A DNA stretch of 64,000 nt from Bacillota bacterium (lineage in GTDB: Bacteria > Bacillota > Clostridia > Acetivibrionales > DTU013), in assembly GCA_023411575.1 (NCBI GenBank), contig JAEYOP010000006.1, positions 1-64,000 on the forward strand, given 5' to 3'. The notes below the pieces were generated by a model, which saw only the letters and a program-made list of their open reading frames with translations, did no database searches and had not been told where the DNA came from. A program made the position numbers and the translations under genes. Position 1 is the stretch's first letter. Each line of letters begins with the position of its first letter. Shown here in pieces: positions 35,283 through 44,195 of this stretch.

Positions 35283-36113
35283 ATGAGCAAAGCGGACAAG
35301 CTATTCATTGATATGTGCACGGACATACTGGATAACGGCTACTCTTCGGAGGGGCAGGTCGTCAGGGCCGTTTGGGACGACGGACAGCCCGCCCACACGA
35401 TTAAAAAATTCTGCGTGGTCAACCGGTATGATCTTTCCGAAGAATTTCCGATCCTGACCTTGCGTCCCACCAACCTGAAGGCGGCAATCGACGAGCTTCT
35501 CTGGATCTGGCAGCGCAAGTCCAACAACGTCCATGATCTCAACAGCCATATCTGGGACAGCTGGGCCGATGAGACCGGTTCCATCGGAAAGGCCTACGGC
35601 TACCAGCTTCAGGTCAAGCATAAATACAAAGAGGGCGAATTCGACCAGGTGGACCGGCTGTTGTTCGACCTCAAGAACAATCCGTACAGCAGGCGGATGA
35701 TTGTCAATCTATACAACCACAGCGACCTGCATGAGATGAATCTTTATCCTTGTGCATATAGCATGACCTTCAATGTAACCGGCAACAAGCTGAATGCAAT
35801 ACTGAACCAGCGCTCACAGGATGTCCTGGTGGCAAATAACTGGAATGTGTGCATGTATTCCATACTGGTACATATGATGGCCCAGGTGAGCGGGTTTGAA
35901 GCAGGCGAATTTGTGCATGTCATAGCCGACGCCCATATATACGACCGGCATATTCCGCTGGTCCGCGAGCTGATCGCCCGCCCGGCCTTCGACGCGCCGA
36001 AGCTGGTCATCAACCCGGAAGTAAAGGATTTCTACGCCTTCCGGGTGGAGGATTTCGTGCTGGAGAATTACCAGCGGGGACCGCAGATCAAGAATATTCC
36101 CGTTGCCGTGTAA
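35283..36113 (+). CDS. thyA: Thymidylate synthase (ThyA)
   Basis: Methylates dUMP to dTMP using methylene-tetrahydrofolate and releases dihydrofolate. The 276-residue protein has the catalytic Cys in NLYPCAYSMTF (about residue 159), the QRSQDVLVANNWNV dUMP-binding stretch, and the late HIYDRHIPLVREL and INPEVKDFYAF segments. It resembles the B. subtilis ThyA type, which also lacks His after the catalytic PC, more than the E. coli PPCH form. GGAGGAATTCG precedes the ATG. It lies 89 bp before dfrA, the enzyme that recycles its dihydrofolate product. Confidence 0.95.
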   Translation: MSKADKLFIDMCTDILDNGYSSEGQVVRAVWDDGQPAHTIKKFCVVNRYDLSEEFPILTLRPTNLKAAIDELLWIWQRKSNNVHDLNSHIWDSWADETGSIGKAYGYQLQVKHKYKEGEFDQVDRLLFDLKNNPYSRRMIVNLYNHSDLHEMNLYPCAYSMTFNVTGNKLNAILNQRSQDVLVANNWNVCMYSILVHMMAQVSGFEAGEFVHVIADAHIYDRHIPLVRELIARPAFDAPKLVINPEVKDFYAFRVEDFVLENYQRGPQIKNIPVAV

Positions 36114-36202
36114 AAGCCGGCGGAGCGGTCCGGCGAAGCGGGCCGGTATTTGCGGGATTTGTGGCAGCATTGCGTATGGTGGCGGTTTAAAGGAGAAACA
36201 GG

Positions 36203-36718
36203 ATGAAAGCGATATTATCGGCGGATTTGAACTGGGGGATCGGCTGCGGAGGCAAGCTTCTCCAGCGGGTGCCGGAAGACATGAAGTTCTTTATGAATAT
36301 GACCACCGGAAAGGCTGTCGTGATGGGAAGGGAGACCTTTGAGTCCCTGCCCGGAATGCAGCCGCTGAAGGACAGGGTCAACATCGTATTGACAACAAAA
36401 GGCCGATATGAGGATGAACGGCTGATCATATGCCGTTCCGCCGGCGAGCTTTACAGGGAGCTGCCAAAGTACGATACGGACGATGTATTTGTCATAGGCG
36501 GCGAATCGGTTTACACCCAGCTTCTGCCCTACTGCTCCGAGGTATACGTTACGCGGTTTGAAAAGACGTTCGAGGCGGACAGGCATTTCCCGAATCTCGA
36601 TCAAATGCCGGGCTGGCGGCTGGAGACCGAAAGCGAACAGCACTTTTACAAGGAAATGGGCTTCCGGTACCGGAAATATGTCAATACCGCGGTTGCCGAT
36701 TTGAAGCTGCTGATATAA
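36203..36718 (+). CDS. dfrA: Dihydrofolate reductase
   Basis: NADPH-dependent reduction of dihydrofolate to tetrahydrofolate. 171 residues with the full family pattern: an N-terminal ILSADLNWGIGCGGKL substrate loop, PEDMKFFMNMTTGKAVVMGRETFESL, the DVFVIGGESVYTQLLPY glycine pair, and VTRFEKTFEADRHFP. The ATG follows AAAGGAG. It forms a transcription unit with thyA, the common pairing for the thymidylate cycle. Confidence 0.97.
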   Translation: MKAILSADLNWGIGCGGKLLQRVPEDMKFFMNMTTGKAVVMGRETFESLPGMQPLKDRVNIVLTTKGRYEDERLIICRSAGELYRELPKYDTDDVFVIGGESVYTQLLPYCSEVYVTRFEKTFEADRHFPNLDQMPGWRLETESEQHFYKEMGFRYRKYVNTAVADLKLLI

Positions 36719-36739
36719 AGCTGCCGGTTTAAAGCCGGT

Positions 36740-36781
36740 TTAAAGTCGTCAATTAAAAGTTGTCAATTTAAAGTCGTCAAT
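36740..36781 (+). repeat. Three tandem 14-bp repeats upstream of the sensor kinase gene
   Basis: TTAAAGTCGTCAAT (36740-36753), TAAAAGTTGTCAAT (36754-36767) and TTAAAGTCGTCAAT (36768-36781) are contiguous; outer copies are identical. An 11-bp CCGGTTTAAAG pair precedes them. They lie 18 bp before the kinase start and might be regulatory or simple slippage repeats. Confidence 0.75.
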
Positions 36782-36799
36782 CAAAATAGAGGTCCGGTT

Positions 36800-38617
36800 A
36801 TGCTGCGAGAACATCTGAAACGCCTGTCTGACAGGATCAAAAAAATGGTTGCCGGAAAGCTGGCCAACAAGCTGATCCTGATTTTGTCCCCGTCCGTGGC
36901 GGTCTTTATCATCCTGCTCATTTTTATTTCCTATACCCGGACCACGGAAACCCTGAAAAATGATTTCGTGGAGAACAACAAAAGCATTTTGAAGCTGGTC
37001 AGCCAGAATTTTGACAATTACATGGACCAGATCGACGAATTTTCCCTTACGCCGCGGATGGACGTGTCGGGCCGGTTCATGAAGCTCCTCCCGCTGAAGG
37101 AGCACGATTACGAAAGCGACAGCTACCTGGACGAGCAGATCGTCAACATGTTCAATACGAGGCAGGACGTAGAGCAAATGAGGCTGTACATCCCGGCCTG
37201 CGGCAAGGAAAAGTACATATCCCGGTCCTTTCCGAAGGTTCGGAACAACACCGACGTCGATTTCCGGCAGGAAACATGGTACAAGGAATCGGTCCGCGGC
37301 ATCTATTACCGGTGGGTGGAGCCGGGACGGCAGAATACCGGCAATGGGGCCGGCGAGGGGAAGAAGGTTCTGCTTACGTTTTACCGGGCGCTGATCAATA
37401 TTCCGGACCAGCGGCCCCTTGGGGTGATCGCCATCTCACTGAACTATTCCCAGATCAACCGGATGATCCGGGGGGAATACACGCAGAACGGCGAGATCAT
37501 CTGCATCCTCGACCGGAACAACAAGGCCATGTACTGCAGCGACAGCGGCTTCCAGGACAATCCGGCCCTTGCGGACCTGTTCCGGGGCGAGGGGAAGGCT
37601 TCGGCTTCCGGCGACTTTTACACCAAAATCGGCAGCAGCAATTACCTGGCCGTATATACAACGTCGGACAACCTGGAATGGAAAGCGGTCAAGCTGATTC
37701 CGGTCAACATGCTCAATGAAAAGGTCCGTGAAACAAGAAATATCAGCATTCTCCTGGCCATCCTGTTCATTGTGATCTTCACGCTGTTGATCATCTTTGT
37801 ATCGACCCTGATCACGGGGCCTCTCCGGAGGCTTTCCCGGCAGATGGACAAGGTCGGCGGCGGTAATTTCAAAACGAAGGCCCAGGTAAGGGGCGACGAC
37901 GAGATCGCCCATCTGGCTCACAAGTTCAACGACATGGTGGAACAGGTCGATGAGCTGGTAAGTGAAACCTATATGGCGCAGATTAACGAAAAAACAGCCC
38001 GGCTGAAGGCATTGGAGGCCCAGATCAATCCCCATTTCATCTATAATTCGCTGCAGGCCATATCCGCAAAAGCAGTGGTCAGCGGAAGGAAAGACCTGAG
38101 CAGGATGATAGAAGCTCTGGCGTACAATCTCCGGTATTGCATCAAAGGCGGCGACATGGTCAAGGTTTCGGACGAAATCGCCCATATGGAGAATTTCCTG
38201 ATCCTGCACAAGGCGCGGTTTGAAGACCGGCTGTCCGTTGAAATCGTTGTGGAGGAAGGCACCCCGGACATCATCGTGCCGAAGCTTTCCGTCCACACCC
38301 TGGTGGAAAATTCCATCAAGCACTGTCTTGAACAGATGACGCAGTCCATTTTGATCCGGATCCACGCCTATGCGGGGGATGGCAATATCACGATCAGCGT
38401 CTCGGACGACGGGCCCGGCATGACCCCGGAAAGGCTGCAGCAGGTGCTGGAAGAGCTGGAGGATCCCAGATGGCTCGAAAAGCCGGAGGAGAGCATCGGG
38501 CTGAAAAACCTCAATGCAAGGCTGAAGCTGATGTATGGAAACGAGGCCCATCTGGAGCTTGAGAGCAGTCAAAACATCGGAACGGAAATCCGGATCATTT
38601 TGCCCGCAAAGCAGTAA
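36800..38617 (+). CDS. YesM-type sensor histidine kinase
   Basis: 605-residue membrane sensor kinase. Transmembrane helices lie at about 24-46 and 312-335, with a large extracellular sensor domain (dCache-like) between them. A HAMP domain follows (about 335-388), then the His_kinase domain with phospho-acceptor His412 in QINPHFIYNSLQAI, then the HATPase with NSIKHCLEQ and DDGPGM. This family usually senses extracellular carbohydrates and acts with YesN regulators on ABC sugar importers. The response regulator gene follows after 35 bp and the sugar transporter after that, so the whole run is probably one regulatory unit. Confidence 0.94.
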   Translation: MLREHLKRLSDRIKKMVAGKLANKLILILSPSVAVFIILLIFISYTRTTETLKNDFVENNKSILKLVSQNFDNYMDQIDEFSLTPRMDVSGRFMKLLPLKEHDYESDSYLDEQIVNMFNTRQDVEQMRLYIPACGKEKYISRSFPKVRNNTDVDFRQETWYKESVRGIYYRWVEPGRQNTGNGAGEGKKVLLTFYRALINIPDQRPLGVIAISLNYSQINRMIRGEYTQNGEIICILDRNNKAMYCSDSGFQDNPALADLFRGEGKASASGDFYTKIGSSNYLAVYTTSDNLEWKAVKLIPVNMLNEKVRETRNISILLAILFIVIFTLLIIFVSTLITGPLRRLSRQMDKVGGGNFKTKAQVRGDDEIAHLAHKFNDMVEQVDELVSETYMAQINEKTARLKALEAQINPHFIYNSLQAISAKAVVSGRKDLSRMIEALAYNLRYCIKGGDMVKVSDEIAHMENFLILHKARFEDRLSVEIVVEEGTPDIIVPKLSVHTLVENSIKHCLEQMTQSILIRIHAYAGDGNITISVSDDGPGMTPERLQQVLEELEDPRWLEKPEESIGLKNLNARLKLMYGNEAHLELESSQNIGTEIRIILPAKQ

Positions 38618-38652
38618 TTGCCGCGGCGGATATTGCAGAGAGGTGGAATCGA

Positions 38653-39414
38653 GTGTACAAGGTATTGATTGTAGATGATGAAAAGCCGGTCAGAACGGTA
38701 ATCCAGGCACTGGGCAAATGGGAGCGGCTGAAGGTCGATACCGTTTACGAAGCCCCGGAAGGGGAAAGCGCGCTGGGAATCATGCGGCAGAACAAGCCGG
38801 ACATCGTGTTTGTGGATATGAAGATGCCCAATATGAACGGCATGGATTTTCTTCATATTGCCTCCGAGGAATTTCCGGATTCGAAATACATCGTCGTCAG
38901 CGGCTACGACGACTTTGAATATGCAAGGCAGGCCATCCGGGCGGGGGTTCTGGACTACCTGCTCAAGCCGGTGATCGAAGCCGAGCTGGACGAGGTCCTG
39001 CAAAGGGCGGTCAGCCTGCTGGAGAGCGACAGGCTGAGCAGACCGGGCGATCTCCTGGGAAGCTTCCATTCCAACCTGAAAGGCGGCGCCAAAGCCTATT
39101 TGTATGAAATCAAGGACTATATCGACCGCAATTTCAGCGAAGACATCCGGCTTACCTGCTTCTCCGACCGGTATTATCTCAGCAAGGAGTACCTTTCGAA
39201 GCAATTCCGGGAGGAGTTCGGCTACAATATCTATGAGTATGTCCTGAAGGTACGGATGGACAAGGCGCAGATCCTTCTGGCCGAACCGGGCGCCAAGATC
39301 CAGGATATTGCCGAGTATCTGGGCTACAAGGACAACAACTACTTCAGCAGGGCTTTCAAGGCCTACTTCGGAGTTTCACCCACCGAATACCGGGAGAATT
39401 CCTCTTCCCGGTAA
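38653..39414 (+). CDS. YesN-type AraC response regulator
   Basis: 253-residue response regulator. The receiver domain (1-120) has the acidic pair VDDE at 8-10, phospho-acceptor Asp55 in IVFVDMKMPNMNG and the conserved Lys in LLKPV (about 105). The C-terminal 100 residues are an AraC-type double helix-turn-helix ending YKDNNYFSRAFKAYFGVSPTEYR. GTG start with AGAGGTGG upstream. It should be phosphorylated by the preceding kinase and activate the binding-protein gene 147 bp downstream. Compared with full YesN (over 500 residues) it lacks the long middle region, which is a common short form. Confidence 0.94.
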   Translation: MYKVLIVDDEKPVRTVIQALGKWERLKVDTVYEAPEGESALGIMRQNKPDIVFVDMKMPNMNGMDFLHIASEEFPDSKYIVVSGYDDFEYARQAIRAGVLDYLLKPVIEAELDEVLQRAVSLLESDRLSRPGDLLGSFHSNLKGGAKAYLYEIKDYIDRNFSEDIRLTCFSDRYYLSKEYLSKQFREEFGYNIYEYVLKVRMDKAQILLAEPGAKIQDIAEYLGYKDNNYFSRAFKAYFGVSPTEYRENSSSR

Positions 39415-39561
39415 GGAGCCACCGGAACTAATTTTCCAATTGTTCCGAATTGTTCATTTTTGTACATCAACTCCTTCATTTTTTTGCATTCAGGTGGAGT
39501 TCCGTCCCTGCTACTATTTTATTGTCAGCCCGTTCGGGCACTATTAAAAGGAGGTTCGGTT

Positions 39562-40899
39562 ATGAAAAAAGTCTTATCGATTCTCATCTGTCTGGCACTA
39601 CTGGCAGGTCTTATGGCAGGGTGCGGAGCCGCAAAGGAAGAAACGGCGTCCACAACTCCCGCGGCGACGACGGCGGAAACGGCCGCTCCGGCGGATTCGG
39701 CACCACAGGAAGAGGCCAAAAAGGAACCCGTGACCCTCAAGCTCTTTTTCTACAGTCCGGAGCTTACCGAGCAATACAACGACATGTCCAAGGCCTACAA
39801 TGAAGAGACGGGAAATACGCTGGACATAACGGTTTTGCAGAACGACTATACCACGGTTCTCAGCGCGAAACTCAATTCCGGCGATATTCCGGACGTCTTC
39901 ATGAGCAGTGCTTACGCAGACAACTCTACCTACAAGGATTACATCTATGACCTCACCAATGAGGATTTCATTCAGCAGATCGAGCCGACGGCCCTTACGG
40001 GTGTTACGGTGGACGGAAAGATAACGGGCTATCCCTTCCTGGTCCAGTCCCATTCGTTTATTTACAACAAGAAGCTGTTTGCCGACGCAGGAATCACAAC
40101 CCTTCCGAAAACCATCAAGGAATACGAGGCGGTCTGCGAACAGTTGAAGGCGAAGGGCATACAGCCGTTTGCCACAGGCTACAAGGAATGGTGGGTGCTG
40201 CCGCAGACGGCATGGCAGATCCTTGCTCCGGTCAAAGATAACTACGGCGGAGATTATGCCAAATTTGTAGAGGCTTTGAATACCGGCGCGCTTAAGTTCA
40301 AAGACATAAAAGAAATGAGCAACGTGTTCGACATGCTGGACCTGATCAAGAAATACGGCGGCAGCAAGCCCATGGAATCCGACTTCAACGATCAGACCTC
40401 CTCCTTCGCCGCAGGCAAGGTAGCCATCATCCACCAGGGCAACTGGGCGGAAGACACCATTGTCAAGGCGAATCCCGACATTCAGCTTGGATACCTGCTC
40501 GGACCCGTTGGCGACGACGGCGCGAAGGCCGGGATCATGTACGACTCCAACCAGACCCTCCGGGTGGCAAAGGACAGCGCAAACCTGCAGGGCAGCCTGG
40601 ATTGGCTGAGATGGCTCACCACCAGCGAATACGGCAAGAACTGGATACCCGGAAAGATTAAGCAGATGTCCCCCATCAAGGGCGCGCCCGCCGCTGCCGC
40701 ACAGCTTGCGGCTGAAACAACGAGCCTGCTTTCGGCAGGGACCCCGGCGTACTCCTGGTACTACCAGAGGTTCCCCTCCGGCGCGGAGCAGGGCCTGGGA
40801 ACGATCCTCCAGGGCTACTGCGCAGGCGGCAAGACCAGGGACCAGATTCTCGACGAACTGGACGCTTATTACCAGAACTTACTGAAGGGCGCTCAATAG
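39562..40899 (+). CDS. ABC sugar transporter substrate-binding lipoprotein
   Basis: 445-residue family 1 extracellular solute-binding protein. The signal peptide ends with the lipobox LMAGC (Cys21). A Thr/Ala/Pro-rich linker follows (about 28-55), then the binding fold with typical sugar-binder segments such as GDIPDVFMSSAYADN, SFIYNKKLFADAGI and KVAIIHQGNWAED. ATG 39562 has AAAGGAGG 8 bp upstream; the frame is open earlier, but without a start site. It is followed by a hairpin and two permease genes. No ATPase is encoded here, so it probably uses a shared MsmX-type ATPase. Sugar not identified. Confidence 0.94.
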   Translation: MKKVLSILICLALLAGLMAGCGAAKEETASTTPAATTAETAAPADSAPQEEAKKEPVTLKLFFYSPELTEQYNDMSKAYNEETGNTLDITVLQNDYTTVLSAKLNSGDIPDVFMSSAYADNSTYKDYIYDLTNEDFIQQIEPTALTGVTVDGKITGYPFLVQSHSFIYNKKLFADAGITTLPKTIKEYEAVCEQLKAKGIQPFATGYKEWWVLPQTAWQILAPVKDNYGGDYAKFVEALNTGALKFKDIKEMSNVFDMLDLIKKYGGSKPMESDFNDQTSSFAAGKVAIIHQGNWAEDTIVKANPDIQLGYLLGPVGDDGAKAGIMYDSNQTLRVAKDSANLQGSLDWLRWLTTSEYGKNWIPGKIKQMSPIKGAPAAAAQLAAETTSLLSAGTPAYSWYYQRFPSGAEQGLGTILQGYCAGGKTRDQILDELDAYYQNLLKGAQ

Positions 40900-40912
40900 C
40901 GGCCTTTGCAGG

Positions 40913-40943
40913 AGGGGCCGGAAGGCGCAGGCTTTCCGGCCCT
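40913..40943 (+). other. Intercistronic hairpin between binding protein and permease genes
   Basis: GGGCCGGAA (40915-40923) pairs with TTCCGGCCC (40934-40942). No T tract follows. Such hairpins commonly protect the upstream mRNA so that the binding protein is made in excess over the permeases. Confidence 0.7.
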
Positions 40944-41010
40944 ATTCCGGTGCCCGCCCGACCGGGGCGGCAACGCGATTGGAAATTGATCCGGAAGAGG
41001 GGATGAGAGG

Positions 41011-41895
41011 GTGCGGTCAAAGAAAGCCGGTTTGTTGAAAGGACTGGAATTCGCAGGGTTTACGCTTCCTGCCGTTGCATTGATAGTACTGTTCGTGGAA
41101 TTGCCGTTTATTATGAGCATCATGTATTCCTTCACCAAATGGAACGGCCTGGACAAGGTTCCGAAATTCATTGGGCTTCAAAATTACGCCGATATCCTCG
41201 CCGACCGGGCGATGCAGTCGGCACTGGTATTTACGCTGCTGTTTACGGTCGTGATGGTTATTGCTACCAATATATTCGCAATTCTGCTGGCGGTCCTGCT
41301 GGATGGCAATATCAAAGGGAAAAACTTTCTGAGAGCGGCTTTCTATATTCCCAATATTATCAGCCTCATCGTCATCGGCTATATCTGGAGATTTGTCTTT
41401 TCCGAGGCGTTCGAATCCTTGTACAATCTGACGCATGCCGGGATCTTCGAAATCAGTTGGCTGGGAGACGCCAAATTCGGCTTTATCAGCATCGTGCTGG
41501 TTTCCGTATGGCAGGCCCTTGGCTTCTATATGGTGATTTATATCGCGGGCTTGCAGACGGTGCCGAAGGACGTGATCGAAGCCACCTATATCGACGGCGC
41601 CGGGCCGGTCAGAAGGTTTTTCGGCGTGACGCTGCCGCTGATCATGCCGTCCGTGACCATATGCGTATTTTACTCCCTTTCCAATGCGCTGAAAACCTTT
41701 GATGTGATTTTCAGCCTGACCTATGGAGGACCCGGGACTTCTACCACCAGCATTGCGCTGGACATTTACAAGACGGCCTTCAGTGAGAACCGCTTCGGCT
41801 ACGGTACTGCGAAATCCGTTGTTTTGTTCTTGCTGATCCTGGTTATTACAGTGCTTCAGGTCACCGCGTTCAAGAAGAAGGAGGTGGAGGCATGA
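41011..41895 (+). CDS. ABC sugar transporter permease (MalF/UgpA type)
   Basis: 294-residue binding-protein-dependent permease with six transmembrane helices. The EAA loop that contacts the ATPase is visible as VIEATYIDGAGPVRRFFGVTLPLIMPS (about 190-215). The early FVELPFIMSIMYSFTKWNG and the KFIGLQNYADIL segments are typical of sugar uptake permeases. GTG start at 41011 after GAGGGG-like bases. Its stop overlaps the next gene's ATG by 4 bp, so the two permeases are translated together as the heterodimeric pore. Confidence 0.94.
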   Translation: MRSKKAGLLKGLEFAGFTLPAVALIVLFVELPFIMSIMYSFTKWNGLDKVPKFIGLQNYADILADRAMQSALVFTLLFTVVMVIATNIFAILLAVLLDGNIKGKNFLRAAFYIPNIISLIVIGYIWRFVFSEAFESLYNLTHAGIFEISWLGDAKFGFISIVLVSVWQALGFYMVIYIAGLQTVPKDVIEATYIDGAGPVRRFFGVTLPLIMPSVTICVFYSLSNALKTFDVIFSLTYGGPGTSTTSIALDIYKTAFSENRFGYGTAKSVVLFLLILVITVLQVTAFKKKEVEA

Positions 41896-42719
41896 AGAAC
41901 AAGCTGCCGGGCTACCTGCTGACCGCTTTGCTGTTTATTCTGGCCCTGATTTTCCTTTATCCGCTTTTCCTGGTCGTCATCAATTCCATGAAGACCTTCC
42001 AGGAGGTGGTGACGGATGTGGTGGCGCTGCCGGCCAAACCCGCCTTTGAGAATTATGCCAAGGCTTTTGAATTGATGAAATATCCCAATCTGTTCCTCAA
42101 TACGCTTATCGTGACGGTCATTGGGGTTTCGGGGATTATTCTCGTCAGCTCCATGGCGGGCTATAAGCTTTCCAGGACAAAAACGGGCTATAGCTGGCTT
42201 CTGTTTATCGTTTGCATTGCACCCATGATGATCCCGTTCCATTCCTTCATGATCTCGCTGGTCAAGGTGGCGAAAACCCTTCACCTGATCAATTCCATCT
42301 ACGGGCTGGGCGTGATCTACTGGGGACTGGGCGCGCCGCTGGCGCTGTTCATGTATCACGGCTTTGTCAAGACGGTTCCGAAGGAACTGGACGAGTGCGC
42401 GCTGATCGACGGCTGCCCGCCCTTCAAAGCCTATTTCCGGATCATCTTCCCGCTGCTGAAGCCGGTTACCATATCCGTCATCGTGCTGAACATGATGTGG
42501 ATCTGGAACGATTTCCTGCTTCCGCTGCTGATGCTCAGCGGGAGCCAGAAGAGCAAGACGCTGCAGATCGCGGCATATGGCTTTTTCGGGCAGTACAAGA
42601 TCGAATGGCATTATGCCATGGCCGGGGTTTTGATGACCATCATCCCGCCTGTTGTCGTGTTCCTGGTCCTGCAAAAGCATATCATAAAGGGCATGGTCGC
42701 CGGAGCGGTGAAGAGCTGA
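41892..42719 (+). CDS. ABC sugar transporter permease (MalG/UgpE type)
   Basis: 275-residue second permease with six transmembrane helices. It contains the EAA loop ELDECALIDGCPPFKAYFRIIFPLLKPV (about 173-200), and the FLYPLFLVVINSMKT opening is characteristic of MalG-type subunits. It forms the heterodimer with the preceding permease. It is the last gene of the transporter unit. A separate sigma-A promoter for the AraC-type regulator follows within 50 bp. Confidence 0.94.
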   Translation: MKNKLPGYLLTALLFILALIFLYPLFLVVINSMKTFQEVVTDVVALPAKPAFENYAKAFELMKYPNLFLNTLIVTVIGVSGIILVSSMAGYKLSRTKTGYSWLLFIVCIAPMMIPFHSFMISLVKVAKTLHLINSIYGLGVIYWGLGAPLALFMYHGFVKTVPKELDECALIDGCPPFKAYFRIIFPLLKPVTISVIVLNMMWIWNDFLLPLLMLSGSQKSKTLQIAAYGFFGQYKIEWHYAMAGVLMTIIPPVVVFLVLQKHIIKGMVAGAVKS

Positions 42720-42767
42720 TATTGCGCAAAGACAGGCGATGCGGAGGACGGCACGACAGCTCTGCCT

Positions 42768-42796
42768 TGTGAAAGAACGACCGGCTCTGCTATAAT
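42768..42796 (+). promoter_or_regulatory. Promoter of the AraC regulator gene
   Basis: TTGTGA (42768-42773), 17-bp spacer, TATAAT (42791-42796). The ATG is 30 bp downstream. Confidence 0.6.
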
Positions 42797-42825
42797 GGAT
42801 TCCAGAGGAGAACCATATAAGCGAT

Positions 42826-43683
42826 ATGAGCACGGCAGTCTATTATCGAACCGAGCACGCAGAGTTGATCCATCTCCGGGGACACACCTCGCCATACCCG
42901 CCCCACAGCCATGTTTCCGTTTACACTGTCGGAGTGGTGCTGGAAGGGACTTTGGAGCTGCGGCAGGGAAATGAAAAACGGGTGGTGAAAAGCGGAGAGT
43001 TTTTTGTGATCTCTCCTTATGAGGTACACTCCATTTTACCTTGCGGCGAGGTGGACATGATTTCCGTCTGCATCCGCAGGGACCTTGTTTCGGGAAAAGA
43101 AGGCCTTTCGCCGGAGGCTGCTGCGGATGTGGTTTTTCCGCTGCTGCAGGCCGCCGACCCGGGCGAAAACGCACGGCAGTTGATCCTGCGAGGGATGGAC
43201 TGCCTTTTCTTGTGCTGCCGTTCTTCCTCCTTTCCGTCGTCTCTCCCATCTCCCTGCTGCGAATATGTCGCCGAAATCCGCAGCCTGCTGGAACGGCGGC
43301 CGGACGACGCGCCGGGGACCGGCCTGCTGGCGCGGGAAGCCGCGGTTTGCAAGGACCAGTTGATCCGGCGCTTCAAGAAGGAAGTAGGGCTGACGCCCCG
43401 GAAATTCCAGCTTCAGAACCGCGTGCGGATGGCCCAGCGCCTGATCGAAAAGGGCAGGCCCATTACGGAAGTGGCCCAGGCCACGGGATTCTACGACCAG
43501 AGCCACTTTGACAGGCAGTTCCGCCACATGCTGGGCATGTCCCCCGTAAAATACCGCAAATCGGTGCGCGATGTGGACGCGGAGCCGCAGCGGTCAGCAC
43601 AGGGCGGGCATGAACTTTGCGAAGAGGAGAAGGCCGTCGCCTCCGGCACGCACGCTATGCTCGGAAGACGCCGGGAAGATTGA
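42826..43683 (+). CDS. AraC family regulator with N-terminal cupin
   Basis: 285-residue regulator. An AraC-type cupin at about 20-110 (HTSPYPPHSHVSVYTVGVVLEGTLELRQG) keeps metal-like His residues. A C-terminal double helix-turn-helix (about 165-255) ends EVAQATGFYDQSHFDRQFRHMLGMSPVKYR. About 30 further residues form a charged tail. The final 90 bp overlap the convergent cupin gene on the other strand. Set between the sugar transporter and the microcompartment genes, it may control either, but no operator was identified. Confidence 0.9.
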   Translation: MSTAVYYRTEHAELIHLRGHTSPYPPHSHVSVYTVGVVLEGTLELRQGNEKRVVKSGEFFVISPYEVHSILPCGEVDMISVCIRRDLVSGKEGLSPEAAADVVFPLLQAADPGENARQLILRGMDCLFLCCRSSSFPSSLPSPCCEYVAEIRSLLERRPDDAPGTGLLAREAAVCKDQLIRRFKKEVGLTPRKFQLQNRVRMAQRLIEKGRPITEVAQATGFYDQSHFDRQFRHMLGMSPVKYRKSVRDVDAEPQRSAQGGHELCEEEKAVASGTHAMLGRRRED

Positions 43684-43980
43684 AATCGTTCCGGGACTGT
43701 ATTGCAGCTCCACGCCATCATTTCTACAAATACCGTTCCCATCGATCACTTCATGGGTTTCCAGTTGAGTCGGATGCACATGCTTGCCGATCTCTTTTCC
43801 TGGCGCGATGCGCACAAGGTGGTAGCTGAACCTGCCGTCCGTGTCCTTGGCAGTGATGAGGTGCTTGAGTTCCACCCCTTCAAAGACGGCGTGCCCGGAC
43901 CAGGGGATGCCGGCAAAATCCCTTTCGCCGGAGGGAAGGCGCAGACGCCCGTTTATAAAAGCTTCGCAAGTCTTATTCAT
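43594..43980 (-). CDS. Cupin domain protein
   Basis: 128-residue single-cupin protein. The first cupin motif reads GKHVHPTQLETHEVIDGNG and the second PGTISIFPASSEHSVRAGG, so His/Glu metal ligands are mostly kept (H, H, E, and a later H). Function may be sugar or small-molecule isomerisation or sensing; it cannot be fixed. Its 3' end overlaps the convergent AraC regulator by 90 bp. Its 5' end faces the MCP operon promoter, and the shared operators at 44099-44159 lie between the two divergent genes, so it may be regulated with the BMC locus. Confidence 0.8.
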   Translation of the reverse strand: MNKTCEAFINGRLRLPSGERDFAGIPWSGHAVFEGVELKHLITAKDTDGRFSYHLVRIAPGKEIGKHVHPTQLETHEVIDGNGICRNDGVELQYSPGTISIFPASSEHSVRAGGDGLLLFAKFMPALC

Positions 43981-44098
43981 GACCTCTCTCCATTCTCTGT
44001 GTTCTACTGTTTTTGTTGAGTACGTCTCATTTTTTTCGTGTTTTCAGCATATCAAAACAGAAGAGCGGTTCCTTGTAAAATATCGATATTTATTATTG

Positions 44099-44118
44099 AC
44101 AAATGTTATAACATATGT
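44099..44118. promoter_or_regulatory. Shared BMC operator, copy 1
   Basis: ACAAATGTTATAACATATGT is a near-perfect 20-bp inverted repeat (one mismatched pair). It overlaps a TTGACA -35 box at 44096-44101, so binding should block or control transcription of the chemoreceptor operon. The same motif recurs 41 bp downstream and at the divergent promoter near 52.7 kb. Confidence 0.75.
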
Positions 44119-44139
44119 TTTACTAATAATAGAACAATT

Positions 44140-44159
44140 ACAAATGTCATAACATGTGT
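44140..44159. promoter_or_regulatory. Shared BMC operator, copy 2
   Basis: ACAAATGTCATAACATGTGT has the same symmetric pattern as copy 1, centre to centre 41 bp away, about four helical turns. It lies between the promoter and the preferred GTG start at 44196. Confidence 0.75.
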
Positions 44160-44195
44160 CAAATAATAAATCTAGTGCAGAATAGAGGGATATTT

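Noticed and set aside
44154..44195. ATG at 44154 as start of the chemoreceptor gene
   Set aside because: It falls inside operator copy 2 and lacks a ribosome site, while GTG 44196 has AGAGGGA at proper spacing.
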